Assembly (NCBI GenBank): GCA_946482325.1
Contig: CAMLRA010000085.1
Location: forward strand, 1-15,711
Direction: 5' to 3'
DNA length: 15,711 nucleotides
Source: an uncultured Chromatiaceae bacterium
Lineage (GTDB): Bacteria; Pseudomonadota; Gammaproteobacteria; Enterobacterales; Alteromonadaceae
This document shows, in pieces, positions 1-10,153 of this stretch. Positions within the stretch are counted from its first letter, which is position 1. Every line of letters begins with the position of its first letter. The translations under genes were made by a program, and so were the position numbers. The notes beneath the pieces were generated by a model, which saw only the letters and a list, made by a program, of their open reading frames with translations, had not been told where the DNA came from and made no database searches.

Positions 1-1427
1 TCTTAAAACCCTGTAAAAAAGCCGGTCAGCGAACACAAGAAGTGGTTTGGACTCGAGTAGACAAAGCCCCCGATGGTGGTGACGACCGTATCATTCCTTA
101 TTTACGTACTTTATTGCCGGCAAAATTGCAGTATCTGGGCGACAAGTGGAAACAAGTGCTGGAAGAACCAGCCTTGGTCAGCCGGCAAAAATTTCTGCCG
201 CTGAAACACCCGTGGGAGCGCGAAATCCTGACCTTTGGCCTGAAAAAGCTGGTGTGGAAAAAGCCGGATCAGGCTTTAGCTGTTTGGGCTCGTTACGAAA
301 TGGATCCGCACTTTACTAAGTCGCAACGGATTGATGTGGCGCGTAATTTTGCGATTGCACTCGCCAGTAAAGACGACAGCCGCGCGGCAAAATTTCTGGC
401 GATGGTGCCGGTGGAATTAAAAGACGATCTATTCCTGCAATGGCAAATTACCTGGTATCTGCGACAGCAACAATGGCCGCGCGTCATTGAAGTGCTGAAC
501 GAGCTGCCGGAAGCCACCCGTAAAGACGACAGCTGGCAGTATTGGCTGGCGCGCGCTTACGAGCAAAGCGGCAACCTGGAGCAAAGCAAGCAAATACTAA
601 CTGCTCTGGCCGCGACGCGCGGTTATTATGGTTTTATGGCAGCGGCAAAACTGGGGTTACCGCCGAGTCTGGCGCATAAACCGGTGCCGGTCAGCAAAGA
701 GCAATATCAAGCCTTTCGTAACAGCGACAGCATGCAGCGGATGCGGGAATGGGAACAGTTAGGCCGGCCCAATGCCGCCAAACGTGAACTGACCTTTTTG
801 CAAAAATACGGTACACCGCAGCAGCAGTTAAGCGCCGCCAAGCTGGCGTACGACAATGGCTGGTATGACAGAGCTATTTTCGCTTTAGCGGACGCCGGTT
901 ACTGGGACGATGTTGAGATGCGTTTCCCAATGGTTTACAACAAAGAAATTCAGAAACATGCCAAAGCGGCGCATGTTGATCCGGCCTGGGCTATGGCGAT
1001 CACCCGGCGGGAAAGTACTTTTATTCCAACGGCAAAATCTCCGGTAGGCGCCCATGGTCTGATGCAAATCATGCCGCGCACGGCCAAACATATCGCCGGG
1101 CGTAATGTCAAAGTGGAAGCGCTGTACAATCCCAATACCAACATTGATATGGGTACCGACTATCTGCGGTATTTGCTGCGCGCCAATGACAATAATCTGG
1201 TATTCGCCACGGCCAGCTACAACGCTGGTTACAGTAACGTGCAGCGTTGGATCCCAAAAAACCGCGAGATGGAACTGGATGTCTGGATTGAAACCATTCC
1301 GTTTAAAGAAACGCGGGAATATGTCAAAGCGGTGCTGGCCTATTATCAGATTTACAACATCCGGATGAATCAGGAACAGGATGTGTTTGCGCCATTGGCA
1401 ACGATGAAAGTCGGCCAGACAGGTTAA
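1..1427 (+). CDS. slt: Soluble lytic murein transglycosylase, 3' part (5' end outside window)
   Basis: Periplasmic exo-lytic transglycosylase that cleaves the MurNAc-GlcNAc bond of peptidoglycan and leaves 1,6-anhydromuropeptides. The reading frame is open from base 3 to the stop at 1425-1427 without an upstream stop, so the gene enters from the left and about 475 C-terminal residues are visible; Slt70 of E. coli is about 645 residues. A GTG at 42 is in frame but is internal. The first 300 or so visible residues are helix-rich, as in the U-shaped superhelical domain. The catalytic domain follows: the ITRREST motif carries the catalytic Glu (codon 1011-1013), then SPVGAHGLMQIMP, and ATASYNAGYSNVQRW. 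This order and spacing match the Slt family (GH23) rather than MltC/MltE. The signal peptide is not in view. pepQ follows after 58 bases on the same strand; co-transcription is possible but not shown. Confidence 0.93.
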   Translation, partial: LKPCKKAGQRTQEVVWTRVDKAPDGGDDRIIPYLRTLLPAKLQYLGDKWKQVLEEPALVSRQKFLPLKHPWEREILTFGLKKLVWKKPDQALAVWARYEMDPHFTKSQRIDVARNFAIALASKDDSRAAKFLAMVPVELKDDLFLQWQITWYLRQQQWPRVIEVLNELPEATRKDDSWQYWLARAYEQSGNLEQSKQILTALAATRGYYGFMAAAKLGLPPSLAHKPVPVSKEQYQAFRNSDSMQRMREWEQLGRPNAAKRELTFLQKYGTPQQQLSAAKLAYDNGWYDRAIFALADAGYWDDVEMRFPMVYNKEIQKHAKAAHVDPAWAMAITRRESTFIPTAKSPVGAHGLMQIMPRTAKHIAGRNVKVEALYNPNTNIDMGTDYLRYLLRANDNNLVFATASYNAGYSNVQRWIPKNREMELDVWIETIPFKETREYVKAVLAYYQIYNIRMNQEQDVFAPLATMKVGQTG

Positions 1428-1461
1428 GCCGGACCAGATCATAATTATGTTAAGCTACTGA

Positions 1462-2808
<1,347 letters not shown>

Positions 2809-2974
2809 GCTTTTGTTTAGCAGGGGCTTGGCCCCTGCGACCCCTTGGTTTCTTGTTTGTTATTTCCTGCTCGGCGGTCTCGCCGCAAAAACTAAAAACG
2901 ATGCCATGAAAGGCAGCGCAGTTGAGTCCTCAACAGAAAGCTGCCAGAGGCAAAGCGCCTCTGACCGCGCCGGG
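2809..2974. repeat. Hairpin-rich intergenic block between convergent pepQ and trkA
   Basis: This 166-base gap separates two converging genes and holds a chain of inverted repeats seen directly: GCAGGGGC/GCCCCTGC (2820-2827 with 2831-2838, loop 3); CGGCG/CGCCG (2872-2876 with 2881-2885, loop 4); a nested hairpin with outer arms GGCAGC/GCTGCC (2912-2917 with 2940-2945) and inner arms GTTGA/TCAAC (2921-2925 with 2930-2934); CAGAGGC/GCCTCTG (2945-2951 with 2957-2963); and TGACC/GGTCA (2962-2966 with 2973-2977), which ends on the trkA stop codon. None is followed by a good T-run, so classical intrinsic termination is not obvious, although the first hairpin, 11 bases after the pepQ stop, could act that way. 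The density of dyads suggests a dispersed palindromic intergenic element or a structured RNA. Whether it is repeated elsewhere cannot be seen here. Short reading frames across it look spurious. Confidence 0.55.
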
Positions 2975-4351
2975 TCAAAGGAAAAACGCACTGACCTGGA
3001 ATAGCCGTTCCACTTCACCGATGTGCTTTTTGTCGACTAAAAACAAAATCACATGGTCGTCGGTTTCGATGACGATGTTATCGTGGGCGATTAACACTTC
3101 TTCGCCGCGCACTATGGCACCGATAGTACAGCCAGGTGGCAGTTTCACCTTGCCGATAGGTTGACCGACGACTTTGGACGTAGTGCTGTCGCCATGGGCT
3201 ATGGCTTCAATGGCTTCTGCTGCGCCGCGGCGCAGCGAATAGACGTTGACGATGTCGCCGCGCCGCACGTGGGTCAGCAGGGCCGAAATCGTGGCTTGTT
3301 GTGGCGATACCGCAATGTCGATTTCCCCGCCTTGCAGCAGGTCGACGTAAGCGCTGCGTTTTATCAGCACCATGGTTTTTTGCGCGCCCATGCGTTTGGC
3401 CAGCATCGCCGACATGATGTTGGCTTCGTCGTCGTTGGTCACGGCGAGGAATACATCCACTTCGTCGATGCTTTCTTCCTGCAACAACTCTGGGTCTGAA
3501 GCGTCACCGGCATAAACGACGGTATTTTCCAGCGTGCTGGACAAATACTCGGCGCGCTCTTTACTGCGCTCAATCAGTTTGACGCTGTGGGTTTTTTCGA
3601 GCGCTTTGGCGAGGCCATAACCAACGTTGCCACCGCCGGCAATCATGATGCGGCGATAGCTGTTTTCCAGCTTCTGCAGCTCACTCATCACGGCGCGGAT
3701 ATGTTTAGTGGCCGCGACAAAAAACACTTCGTCGTCAGCTTCGATAATAGTGGTGCCAATAGGTTTGATGGCATGGCCGCGCCGGTAAATAGTCGCGACC
3801 CGGGCATCGATATGCGGCATGTGCTCTTTCAGCGTCGACAGCGCGTGACCGACTAACAAACCGCCATAATAAGCTTTGACTGCCACAAGACTGACCTTAC
3901 CACCAGCGAATTCAACCACTTGCAAAGCGCCCGGGTAATCAATCAACCGACGGATGTAGTCGGTGACCAGTGTTTCCGGCGCGATAAAATGGTCGACCGG
4001 TAAATCATCTTTATTAAACAGTTTGTCACGGTATTTGATGTATTGGTTGGTGCGGATACGCGCGACTTTGGTTGGTGTATTAAAAATGCTGTAAGCGACC
4101 TGACAGGCAACAATGTTGACTTCGTCGCTGTTGGTAACAGCGATAATCATGTCGGCATCTTCGGCGCCGGCTTTTTTTAAGATATCCGGGTGGGCGCTGT
4201 GACCATGTACCACCTGAAGGTCAAATTTGTCCTGCAAGGCGCGCAGTTTGTCTGCATTGATATCGACGATGGTGATGTCGTTTTCTTCACCGACCAGGTT
4301 CTCTGCCAGCGTCGCACCAACTTGACCCGCACCTAAGATAATGATTTTCAT
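2975..4351 (-). CDS. trkA: Trk system potassium uptake regulator TrkA
   Basis: Peripheral cytoplasmic NAD(H)/ATP-binding subunit that gates the TrkH/TrkG potassium channel. It has 458 residues, the same length as E. coli TrkA. Two tandem RCK units are visible: the first Rossmann fold opens with ILGAGQVG (residues 5-12) and its acidic strand end TIVDIN; the second has MIAGGGNVG (236-244) and [12 protein letters not shown]. Each is followed by a TrkA-C domain (about 140-220 and 365-455). The C-terminus ends FQVSAFFL, close to the conserved family tail. Its ATG overlaps the TGA of rsmB as ATGA, so the two are translationally coupled, and it is the last gene of the def-fmt-rsmB-trkA operon. No trkH is adjacent, so the membrane partner must be encoded elsewhere. 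Confidence 0.97.
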   Translation of the reverse strand: MKIIILGAGQVGATLAENLVGEENDITIVDINADKLRALQDKFDLQVVHGHSAHPDILKKAGAEDADMIIAVTNSDEVNIVACQVAYSIFNTPTKVARIRTNQYIKYRDKLFNKDDLPVDHFIAPETLVTDYIRRLIDYPGALQVVEFAGGKVSLVAVKAYYGGLLVGHALSTLKEHMPHIDARVATIYRRGHAIKPIGTTIIEADDEVFFVAATKHIRAVMSELQKLENSYRRIMIAGGGNVGYGLAKALEKTHSVKLIERSKERAEYLSSTLENTVVYAGDASDPELLQEESIDEVDVFLAVTNDDEANIMSAMLAKRMGAQKTMVLIKRSAYVDLLQGGEIDIAVSPQQATISALLTHVRRGDIVNVYSLRRGAAEAIEAIAHGDSTTSKVVGQPIGKVKLPPGCTIGAIVRGEEVLIAHDNIVIETDDHVILFLVDKKHIGEVERLFQVSAFFL

Positions 4352-5649
4352 GCAATCGCCTTTTTCTGCAATTTGGCGTAGAAGAAGCCGTCAGCCTGCG
4401 ACTGGCCCGGTAATAACTGCCACTGATTAGCGGTATGGCTGCTACTTAACGGCATGGCCTGAGCGTCTGGCTGCGACTCGAGAAAACGTTGGATTTGCAG
4501 ATGATTTTCATCTGGCAACACACTGCAGGTTGCATACAGCAGCACACCACCCGGTTTCAGCGTTGGCCAGACCGCGGCCAGTATTTGTTGCTGTAAAAGC
4601 GCCAGCGCCGCGATATCCGGCTTTTTACGCAACCAGCGGATATCCGGATGGCGGCGAATGACGCCGGTGGCCGAGCAGGGGACGTCCAGCAAAATTCGGT
4701 CAAACAGCTGGCCGTTCCACCACTGCTCAGGTTCGGCGGCGTCGGCGGCTTTGACCTCGGCTTCGTGGCCAAGCCGGGCCAGATTTTCGCGCACGCGCAC
4801 CAGTCGCGCCGGATCTTTATCCAGCGCCAGTACCTGTGCCTCTGGCGCTAGTTCCAGCAAATGACCGGTTTTACCGCCGGGGGCGCAGCAAGCGTCTAAC
4901 ACTCGCTCGCCATTTTCTGGTGCCAGCAATACCGCCGCGTATTGCGCGGCTAAATCCTGCACGGCAAAAAAGCCCCAGACGTAACCGGGCAAAGTGGTGA
5001 CGTCACAGGCTTTGTCCAGCAGAACCGCCTGTGGCATTTCCGGGACGGGCTGGCTGAAGCCAATTTCCATCGCGGCTAAATCTGCGGTGAATTTCTCCAC
5101 TGAACAGCGTTTGGTGTTCACCCGCAGCCACAGTGGCGCTTTTTGCTGATTGGCGGCGATAATCTCCAGCCACTGCTGTGGATAGGCCTGCTGCAGCGCC
5201 TGCACCAGCCAGGACGGGTGGTTAGTTTGCACTGAAAGCGGCGCGTCAGCGAATTCAAACAATTCCGGCTGGCGCTGCACTGAGCGCAACACACCGTTAA
5301 TCAGTTTGGTCATCGACTGACCTTTTAAATAACGGGCCGCCTCGACAGTTTCACCGACGGCAGCGTGGTCCGGAATGCGTAAAAATTTCAGCTGATAAAT
5401 ACCGAGATAAATGAGAAATTGTAGCGGGCGCAGTTGCTTCACCAGCGGCTTGCTCATCAGTTGCTGGCAGACAAAATCCAGTTGCGGCAGCTGGCGCATC
5501 AGGCCAAAACACATTTCCTGCAGCAGCGCTTTGTCGGCCGGATTGCTGAACAGCAGCTGGGCTTTGGGCAAAACGTCTGACAACGATTTGCCCTGATCGA
5601 CCACCTGGTAACACAAAGTCGCGGCGGTTGCGCGTAAGTTTGCGCTCAT
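4348..5649 (-). CDS. rsmB: 16S rRNA (cytosine(967)-C(5))-methyltransferase RsmB
   Basis: Methylates C967 of 16S rRNA using S-adenosylmethionine. It has 433 residues; the E. coli enzyme has 429. The N-terminal 140 residues form a NusB-like RNA-binding domain ([11 protein letters not shown]...), followed by the NOL1/NOP2/Sun methyltransferase domain. The SAM-binding loop is [17 protein letters not shown] (251-267). The two cysteines of the m5C mechanism are present: C325 in DVPCSATG and the catalytic C375 in YATCS. Its ATG overlaps the fmt TGA and its TGA overlaps the trkA ATG, each as ATGA, so it sits tightly coupled in the operon. The order fmt-rsmB-trkA is the same as in E. coli. Confidence 0.97.
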   Translation of the reverse strand: MSANLRATAATLCYQVVDQGKSLSDVLPKAQLLFSNPADKALLQEMCFGLMRQLPQLDFVCQQLMSKPLVKQLRPLQFLIYLGIYQLKFLRIPDHAAVGETVEAARYLKGQSMTKLINGVLRSVQRQPELFEFADAPLSVQTNHPSWLVQALQQAYPQQWLEIIAANQQKAPLWLRVNTKRCSVEKFTADLAAMEIGFSQPVPEMPQAVLLDKACDVTTLPGYVWGFFAVQDLAAQYAAVLLAPENGERVLDACCAPGGKTGHLLELAPEAQVLALDKDPARLVRVRENLARLGHEAEVKAADAAEPEQWWNGQLFDRILLDVPCSATGVIRRHPDIRWLRKKPDIAALALLQQQILAAVWPTLKPGGVLLYATCSVLPDENHLQIQRFLESQPDAQAMPLSSSHTANQWQLLPGQSQADGFFYAKLQKKAIA

Positions 5650-6608
5650 TGCGGCTGTTCCGCATTAGCTTGCAGTTGCTGACCGGTCTGGAACCAGTCG
5701 GCGCGGCCATTGAGAAAATCGACCACCGCCATGGCTTTTTTGCCGGGCGGCTGCAGCTGTTCAATCACCAGTAAACCGTCAGCAGTGCCAATAGCGATGC
5801 CTTTTTTATCGACCCGTACCACTTGACCCGGTTGCGCCGCGCCTGCTTCAACCCGGGCTTGCCAGATTTTTAATTGCTGCGCGCCGAGTTGCAGATAACT
5901 GACTGGCCATGGGTTAAAAGCACGGATCTCCCGTTCCAGCGCCACGGCGGCTTTGTTGAAATCGAGTTGTGCTTCTTCTTTGCTGAGTTTTTCGGCGTAG
6001 TTGGCGGCACTGTCCTGCTGCGGCTGCGCTTTGGCCTGCAATGCGGGCAGGTCTTGCAGTGCGTCGGTCAGCGCTTTCGGGCCTATCACCGCCAGTTTTT
6101 CATACAGAGTTGCGCTGGTGTCGCTGGCTTCAATCGGTAAAGACGCGATGCTGAGCATGGCGCCGGTATCGAGACCAGCATCCATTTGCATAATAGTGAC
6201 GCCGGTATCTGTATCGCCAGCCCAGAGTGCGCGTTGGATAGGGGCGGCACCGCGCCAGCGTGGTAACAGGGACCCATGCACATTGATACAACCGAGTTTT
6301 GGCGTGTCCAGCACCGTTTGCGGCAGGATCAGGCCATAAGCTACTACGACCATCAGATCGGCGTCTAACGCGGCAAGTTGTTGCTGCGCTGGCGCTTTTT
6401 TCAGTGACTTGGGCTGAAACACCGGAATGTCATGCTGAAGCGCCAGCTGTTTGACCGGGCTGGCCTGCAGTTGCTGACCACGGCCAGCCGGGCGGTCCGG
6501 CTGGGTGTAGACAGCGATGACCTGATGCTCAGAATCAAGCAAGGCCTGCAGATGGCGGGCGGCGAAATCCGGCGTGCCGGCAAAAATAATACGAAGCGGT
6601 GTGGTCAC
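5646..6608 (-). CDS. fmt: Methionyl-tRNA formyltransferase
   Basis: Transfers a formyl group from 10-formyl-tetrahydrofolate to initiator Met-tRNA. It has 320 residues; E. coli Fmt has 315. The N-terminal formyltransferase domain starts [15 protein letters not shown], and the catalytic triad is in place: N109 and H111 in [16 protein letters not shown] and D147 in [10 protein letters not shown]. The C-terminal tRNA-binding domain covers about residues 210-310. The start is GTG, supported by an AGGA sequence about 8 bases upstream that lies just past the def stop; no ATG gives a better N-terminus. The gap to def is 11 bases, and the stop overlaps the rsmB start. Pairing with def puts formylation and deformylation of nascent proteins in one transcript. 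Confidence 0.97.
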   Translation of the reverse strand: MTTPLRIIFAGTPDFAARHLQALLDSEHQVIAVYTQPDRPAGRGQQLQASPVKQLALQHDIPVFQPKSLKKAPAQQQLAALDADLMVVVAYGLILPQTVLDTPKLGCINVHGSLLPRWRGAAPIQRALWAGDTDTGVTIMQMDAGLDTGAMLSIASLPIEASDTSATLYEKLAVIGPKALTDALQDLPALQAKAQPQQDSAANYAEKLSKEEAQLDFNKAAVALEREIRAFNPWPVSYLQLGAQQLKIWQARVEAGAAQPGQVVRVDKKGIAIGTADGLLVIEQLQPPGKKAMAVVDFLNGRADWFQTGQQLQANAEQPQ

Positions 6609-6619
6609 GGAGATTCCTG

Positions 6620-7126
6620 TCAGGCTTTAGCGGCGCGGGCTTGTTTTTCCAGCTTTTTCTTGATGCGATCGCGTTTTAATGGCGACAGATAATCGATAAA
6701 CAGCTTGCCAACCAGATGGTCCAGTTCGTGTTGCAGGCAAATCGCCAGCAAGCCGTCGGCTTTGACTTCAAACCAGTTGCCGCCCAAATCCTGCGCTTTC
6801 AGCGTGATTTCGGCCGCTCGTTCGACGTTGGCGTAGTTTTGCGGCACCGACAAACAGCCTTCTTCATAGGTGGTGTCGCCGCTTTTCCCGGTGATTTCCG
6901 GGTTGATGAAAATCTGTGGTTGGTTACGTTCTTCAGATAAGTCGATCACGACCACTCGTTGATGAACATTGACTTGCGTAGCGGCCAGACCAATGCCATT
7001 TTCGGCGTACATGGTCTCCAGCATGTCTGCAACTAACTGACGAGTCTCGTCATTTACAGTTGCAACGGGTTTGGCGATGGTCCGCAGACGTTCATCGGGG
7101 TAATGTAAAACGGTTAAAACTGCCAT
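6620..7126 (-). CDS. def: Peptide deformylase
   Basis: Metalloenzyme that removes the N-formyl group from nascent chains at the ribosome. From the chosen ATG at 7126 it has 168 residues (E. coli 169) and begins [15 protein letters not shown], as in the family. All three signature motifs are present: GIGLAATQV (45-52), EEGCLSVP with metal ligand C91, and QHELDH with H133, E134 and H137. An in-frame ATG 48 bases upstream would add 16 residues unlike any family N-terminus and is rejected; the chosen start has AGGTG just upstream (7129-7133). It is the first gene of the minus-strand operon, divergent from the LysM gene across 132 bases. Confidence 0.96.
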   Translation of the reverse strand: MAVLTVLHYPDERLRTIAKPVATVNDETRQLVADMLETMYAENGIGLAATQVNVHQRVVVIDLSEERNQPQIFINPEITGKSGDTTYEEGCLSVPQNYANVERAAEITLKAQDLGGNWFEVKADGLLAICLQHELDHLVGKLFIDYLSPLKRDRIKKKLEKQARAAKA

Positions 7127-7258
7127 GGCACCTACAAAATTATGCTTTGTGAATATAACTGTGTTATGGTTCAATTTTAGCCATTAAATCGCTGTAATAA
7201 CAGCTCCCTATGCATTCTGTGCAATAATTACTGCAGTTCCGGGCCGAAGGAAACTGGC
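7127..7258. promoter_or_regulatory. Divergent intergenic region between def and the LysM gene
   Basis: These 132 AT-rich bases must carry promoters for both directions. For the LysM gene the best candidate I see is TGTAAT (7193-7198) with TTCAAT (7170-7175) 17 bases upstream; the -10 is good and the -35 poor. For def I see AT-rich -10-like hexamers (TATATT, CATAAT on the minus strand) but no well-spaced -35. A short dyad GCTGT-AATA-ACAGC occurs at 7191-7204. The LysM gene has a clear AAGGAA Shine-Dalgarno 7 bases before its ATG. The promoter assignments are weak. Confidence 0.35.
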
Positions 7259-8404
7259 ATGCTGAAAACAATAACAAGCTCAATCGCCGCCCTGTTGTTC
7301 TGTCTGACGACAACTGCGTCAGCTGACATTCTCGCCATAAAACCTGATGCACCCAAGAGTTACACCGTCAAACAAGGCGACACGCTGTGGGATATTTCCG
7401 GTTTATATCTGCAGCAACCCTGGCTGTGGCCACAGTTGTGGAAGCTCAATCCTCAGGTGGAAAACCCGCATTTAATTTATCCCGGCGATGTGCTGAGCCT
7501 GAGTTATGACAAAGACGGCCAACCAGTATTGACGGTCAATGGCAGTGCGCTGAAGGTGTCACCTTCAGACAGTGCAGCTGAGCCGGGGCAGGGTATCCGC
7601 AAATTATCACCACAAGCGCGCAAAGCACTAAAGAATGTCAAAGCTGTTACAACGATTCCGTTGATGATGATTCGGCCTTTCCTGACCTATGAGCAGTCAT
7701 TGTCCGCTGAGCAGATTGATAGTTTGCCTTATGTGTTGGGCGCGGACGACCATGTCAAAAATGCCAGTCAGGGCCACATCCTGTATGTCCGTGGTCAACT
7801 GCAGCAGGATGCGGCATATGGCATTTACCGTAAAGGTAAAGCTTATGTCGACCCTGAATCCGAAGAGATTCTTGGATACGAGACCATTCTGGTCGGCACT
7901 GCCCGCGCATTTCGTGCCGGTGGTACCGAGGTGAACGCACCGGCCTCAGTGGCAGTACTGGATGTAAAACAAGAGATCCGTCAGGGTGACCGATTATTAC
8001 CAGCTGCCGATGGCCAGAGTCTGCCGGCGTTTTTCATGATGAGGAAGCCCGAGCAGCCTATTGCCGGCAGTATTATTGATACGACGTCGGACCTGCGTGA
8101 ATTCTCCAGCTGGGACATTGTAGTACTGAATAAAGGCCAGCAGGATGGGGTAAAAGCCGGTTATATGTTCTCGATTTCCCGGCAGTCACCGGCAGTGGTC
8201 GATTCCAGCCGCGGGCCTGTGTATATGTCTGATGCATCGAAATATCAGAAAATTATGGGTGGTATCGATGGTGACCGCATCGACATGCCCAAAGAGCAAA
8301 TCGGTGAATTGATGGTATTTAAAGTGGCGGAACGCACCAGTTTTGCTATCGTCACTGGGACGAAAAAACCCATTCGGGTCGGCGACAGCATCGGCGACCT
8401 GTAA
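7259..8404 (+). CDS. Exported LysM-domain protein of unknown function
   Basis: Predicted secreted protein of 381 residues. A signal peptide is clear: MLKT, a hydrophobic stretch to about residue 18, then TTASA before Asp23, a type I cleavage site. A single LysM domain follows (about 34-83; YTVKQGDTLWDISGLYL ... NPHLIYPGDVLSL), which in this fold binds peptidoglycan glycan. The remaining 300 residues have no motif I can name; they contain likely beta-rich segments (GHILYVRGQL, YMFSISR, IGELMVFKVAERTSFAIVTG) and no membrane span. A LysM gene between def and dprA is, as I recall, conserved in Vibrio and Shewanella relatives but missing in E. coli, so it is a lineage-conserved gene rather than a recent arrival. 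A role at the cell wall is inference from the domain and signal peptide. It leads the LysM-dprA-smg group, with 71 bases before dprA. Confidence 0.85.
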   Translation: MLKTITSSIAALLFCLTTTASADILAIKPDAPKSYTVKQGDTLWDISGLYLQQPWLWPQLWKLNPQVENPHLIYPGDVLSLSYDKDGQPVLTVNGSALKVSPSDSAAEPGQGIRKLSPQARKALKNVKAVTTIPLMMIRPFLTYEQSLSAEQIDSLPYVLGADDHVKNASQGHILYVRGQLQQDAAYGIYRKGKAYVDPESEEILGYETILVGTARAFRAGGTEVNAPASVAVLDVKQEIRQGDRLLPAADGQSLPAFFMMRKPEQPIAGSIIDTTSDLREFSSWDIVVLNKGQQDGVKAGYMFSISRQSPAVVDSSRGPVYMSDASKYQKIMGGIDGDRIDMPKEQIGELMVFKVAERTSFAIVTGTKKPIRVGDSIGDL

Positions 8405-8475
8405 CCTATCTCAATCACGCCCTGAGGTTGCATTGCTCAGCGTCAGGTGCATTATCCGGCCTATAGGGGGAGATC

Positions 8476-9564
8476 ATGGACGATCTCATCTGCTGGCTGC
8501 GACTGATGGCAGTGCCCGGGCTTGATGCCAATGCACTGCAACAAATCAGTCCAGCCTGTTCTGTCGCCGAGCTGTGTCAGGCATCAACCATCCAATTGCA
8601 ACAGCTCGGCTTTTCCGTCGTGCATGCCTTGCATTTAACGCAATCCCAGCGTAAAGCTGAACAGGCCCTGCTTTGGCTACAAAGTGATGCAGGACGCTGG
8701 TTTATCCCTTTCACTGATCCGCGTTATCCGCCGTTATTGCGTGAAATCAAACACCCGCCGGTTGGTTTATTTGGCTGTGGTGATCCGGCGGTCCTGCAAA
8801 AACCGCAGATAGCGATAGTGGGCAGCCGCAGACCTACACCAACCGGACGGCAAATTGCACTTGAGTTTGCCGCTGAACTGGCGGCTCTGGGTTTCGTCAT
8901 CACCAGCGGGATGGCGAATGGTATAGACGGCGCCGCGCATCAGGGCGCTTTACGGGCAAAAGGCGAGACTATTGCGGTGATGGGACACGGCTTATGCCAT
9001 TTGTACCCGCCGCAGCATCAGGCACTGCAACAACAAATCATCGCGCAGGGTGCTGTGGTCTCTGAGTTTTTGCCGCAACAACATCCGAAGTCAGAGTTTT
9101 TCCCGATCCGAAACCGGATTGTAGTGGGGTTGAGTCTTGGCACTGTAGTGGTCGAGGCTGCCGAAAAAAGCGGTTCGCTGATTAGTGCCCATTACGCCGC
9201 CGAATATAGCCGCGACGTGTTTGCTATCCCGGGTTCTATCCGCAATCCGCAAGCAGCGGGGTGCCATCAGCTTATTTTACAGGGTGCTAAATTAACCCGC
9301 AGTGTAGCCGATATTCTGGAAGAGTTAGCGCCGCTGCTTGCAGCAGATTTATTCAGCCATCCGGTTGAAAAAAATAGTTGTTTGCCACTCTTGTCCGACG
9401 AGGGCTTGTTAGCTAACGTAGGAGATGAGGCAACTGCAATAGACCTGATTGCAGATCGCGCAGCAATGCCGGTAGCCGACGTAACCATTGCCCTGCAACA
9501 GCTTGAATTAACTGGCGCAGTGGCAGCCGTACCTGGTGGCTACATTCGAGTGAGGAGGGCCTAG
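8476..9564 (+). CDS. dprA: DNA-processing protein DprA (Smf)
   Basis: Cytoplasmic protein that binds incoming single-stranded DNA and loads RecA during natural transformation. It has 362 residues. The N-terminal SAM-like helical part covers about 1-70. The extended Rossmann fold shows [14 protein letters not shown] (113-125), [18 protein letters not shown] (142-159), [10 protein letters not shown] and RNRIVVGLS, with the C-terminal part [15 protein letters not shown] and FAIPGSI. A C-terminal winged-helix domain covers about 310-360 ([15 protein letters not shown]...LELTGAV). The start is backed by a strong GGGGGAG Shine-Dalgarno. It is intact, which means the competence-side factor is present; it does not show that the cell is competent. 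smg starts 2 bases after its stop. Confidence 0.96.
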   Translation: MDDLICWLRLMAVPGLDANALQQISPACSVAELCQASTIQLQQLGFSVVHALHLTQSQRKAEQALLWLQSDAGRWFIPFTDPRYPPLLREIKHPPVGLFGCGDPAVLQKPQIAIVGSRRPTPTGRQIALEFAAELAALGFVITSGMANGIDGAAHQGALRAKGETIAVMGHGLCHLYPPQHQALQQQIIAQGAVVSEFLPQQHPKSEFFPIRNRIVVGLSLGTVVVEAAEKSGSLISAHYAAEYSRDVFAIPGSIRNPQAAGCHQLILQGAKLTRSVADILEELAPLLAADLFSHPVEKNSCLPLLSDEGLLANVGDEATAIDLIADRAAMPVADVTIALQQLELTGAVAAVPGGYIRVRRA

Positions 9565-9566
9565 TC

Positions 9567-10040
9567 ATGTTTGATATCCTCGTCTACCTGTTTGAGAATT
9601 ACATCCACAACGAATCGGAAATTTACGTCAACCAGGCTGATTTGACCAAAGAGTTGGTCAAAGCCGGATTTCATGATGATGACATCTTCAAAGCCCTGCG
9701 CTGGCTGGAAAATTTATCCCAGCTGCAAGAGAGTCATGTAAAACCCTATTTAACCAAAACTACCTCTAACGCTTTACGTGTGTACACGCCGGAAGAGTTA
9801 AGAAAACTCGATGCTGAATGTCGTGGTTTTCTGATGTTTCTGGAGCAAATCAATGTGCTAGATTTACCAACCCGAGAAATGGTGCTGGATCGGGTGATGG
9901 ATTTGGACAGCGCTGAAGTCAGTCTGGAAGATTTAAAATGGGTGGTGCTGATGGTGTTGTTTAACGCCCCAGGCCATGAAACTGCTTATGCCCAGATGGA
10001 AGATTTGATTTTTGAAGAGCCAACCGGACCTTTACACTAA
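9567..10040 (+). CDS. smg: Smg family protein (DUF494)
   Basis: A 157-residue acidic protein of unknown biochemical role, the same length as E. coli Smg. It begins [18 protein letters not shown] and contains the family segments [22 protein letters not shown] and [15 protein letters not shown]. The helical content and DxxL repeats look like a small all-alpha protein with winged-helix-like character; no catalytic motif is visible. The Shine-Dalgarno GAGGAGG lies inside the end of dprA, only 2 bases separate the genes, and a strong terminator follows, so smg closes the dprA transcript. Its constant linkage to dprA and yrdD across gammaproteobacteria has not given a firm function. Confidence 0.93.
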   Translation: MFDILVYLFENYIHNESEIYVNQADLTKELVKAGFHDDDIFKALRWLENLSQLQESHVKPYLTKTTSNALRVYTPEELRKLDAECRGFLMFLEQINVLDLPTREMVLDRVMDLDSAEVSLEDLKWVVLMVLFNAPGHETAYAQMEDLIFEEPTGPLH

Positions 10041-10070
10041 ATCTCAGTCCGTATAAAAATCATGTTAATA

Positions 10071-10100
10071 CAACGCCGGTGTTTGCCGGCGTTGCCTTTT
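10071..10100 (+). terminator. Rho-independent terminator after smg
   Basis: Perfect 9-bp stem CAACGCCGG (10071-10079) with CCGGCGTTG (10086-10094), loop TGTTTG, followed by CCTTTT. It is GC-rich with a short T-run and sits 30 bases past the smg stop, so it should end the LysM-dprA-smg transcript. Confidence 0.8.
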
Positions 10101-10122
10101 CTGTGGCCGACTGTGCGATAAT
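10092..10122 (+). promoter_or_regulatory. Candidate promoter of yrdD
   Basis: An extended -10, TGCGATAAT (10114-10122), lies 31 bases before the yrdD ATG. A TTGCCT at 10092-10097 could be a -35, but the 19-base spacer is long; extended -10 promoters tolerate a poor -35. The candidate -35 overlaps the 3' arm of the smg terminator, so yrdD would be transcribed independently of dprA-smg. Confidence 0.4.
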
Positions 10123-10153
10123 GTTACATCTTCGACTGCCAACTGTTTGAGTT

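Noticed and set aside
42..1427. GTG at 42 as the start of slt
   Set aside because: The frame stays open to the window edge, the protein would lack a signal peptide and a third of the family length, and no Shine-Dalgarno precedes it.
885..1442. 185-residue minus-strand frame inside slt
   Set aside because: It is opposite the slt catalytic domain, whose motifs are complete; no start signal and no recognisable protein features.
2813..3004. 63-residue reading frame between pepQ and trkA
   Set aside because: It runs through the hairpin block and into the 3' end of trkA on the other strand, has no Shine-Dalgarno and no family likeness; its sequence is what the repeats dictate.
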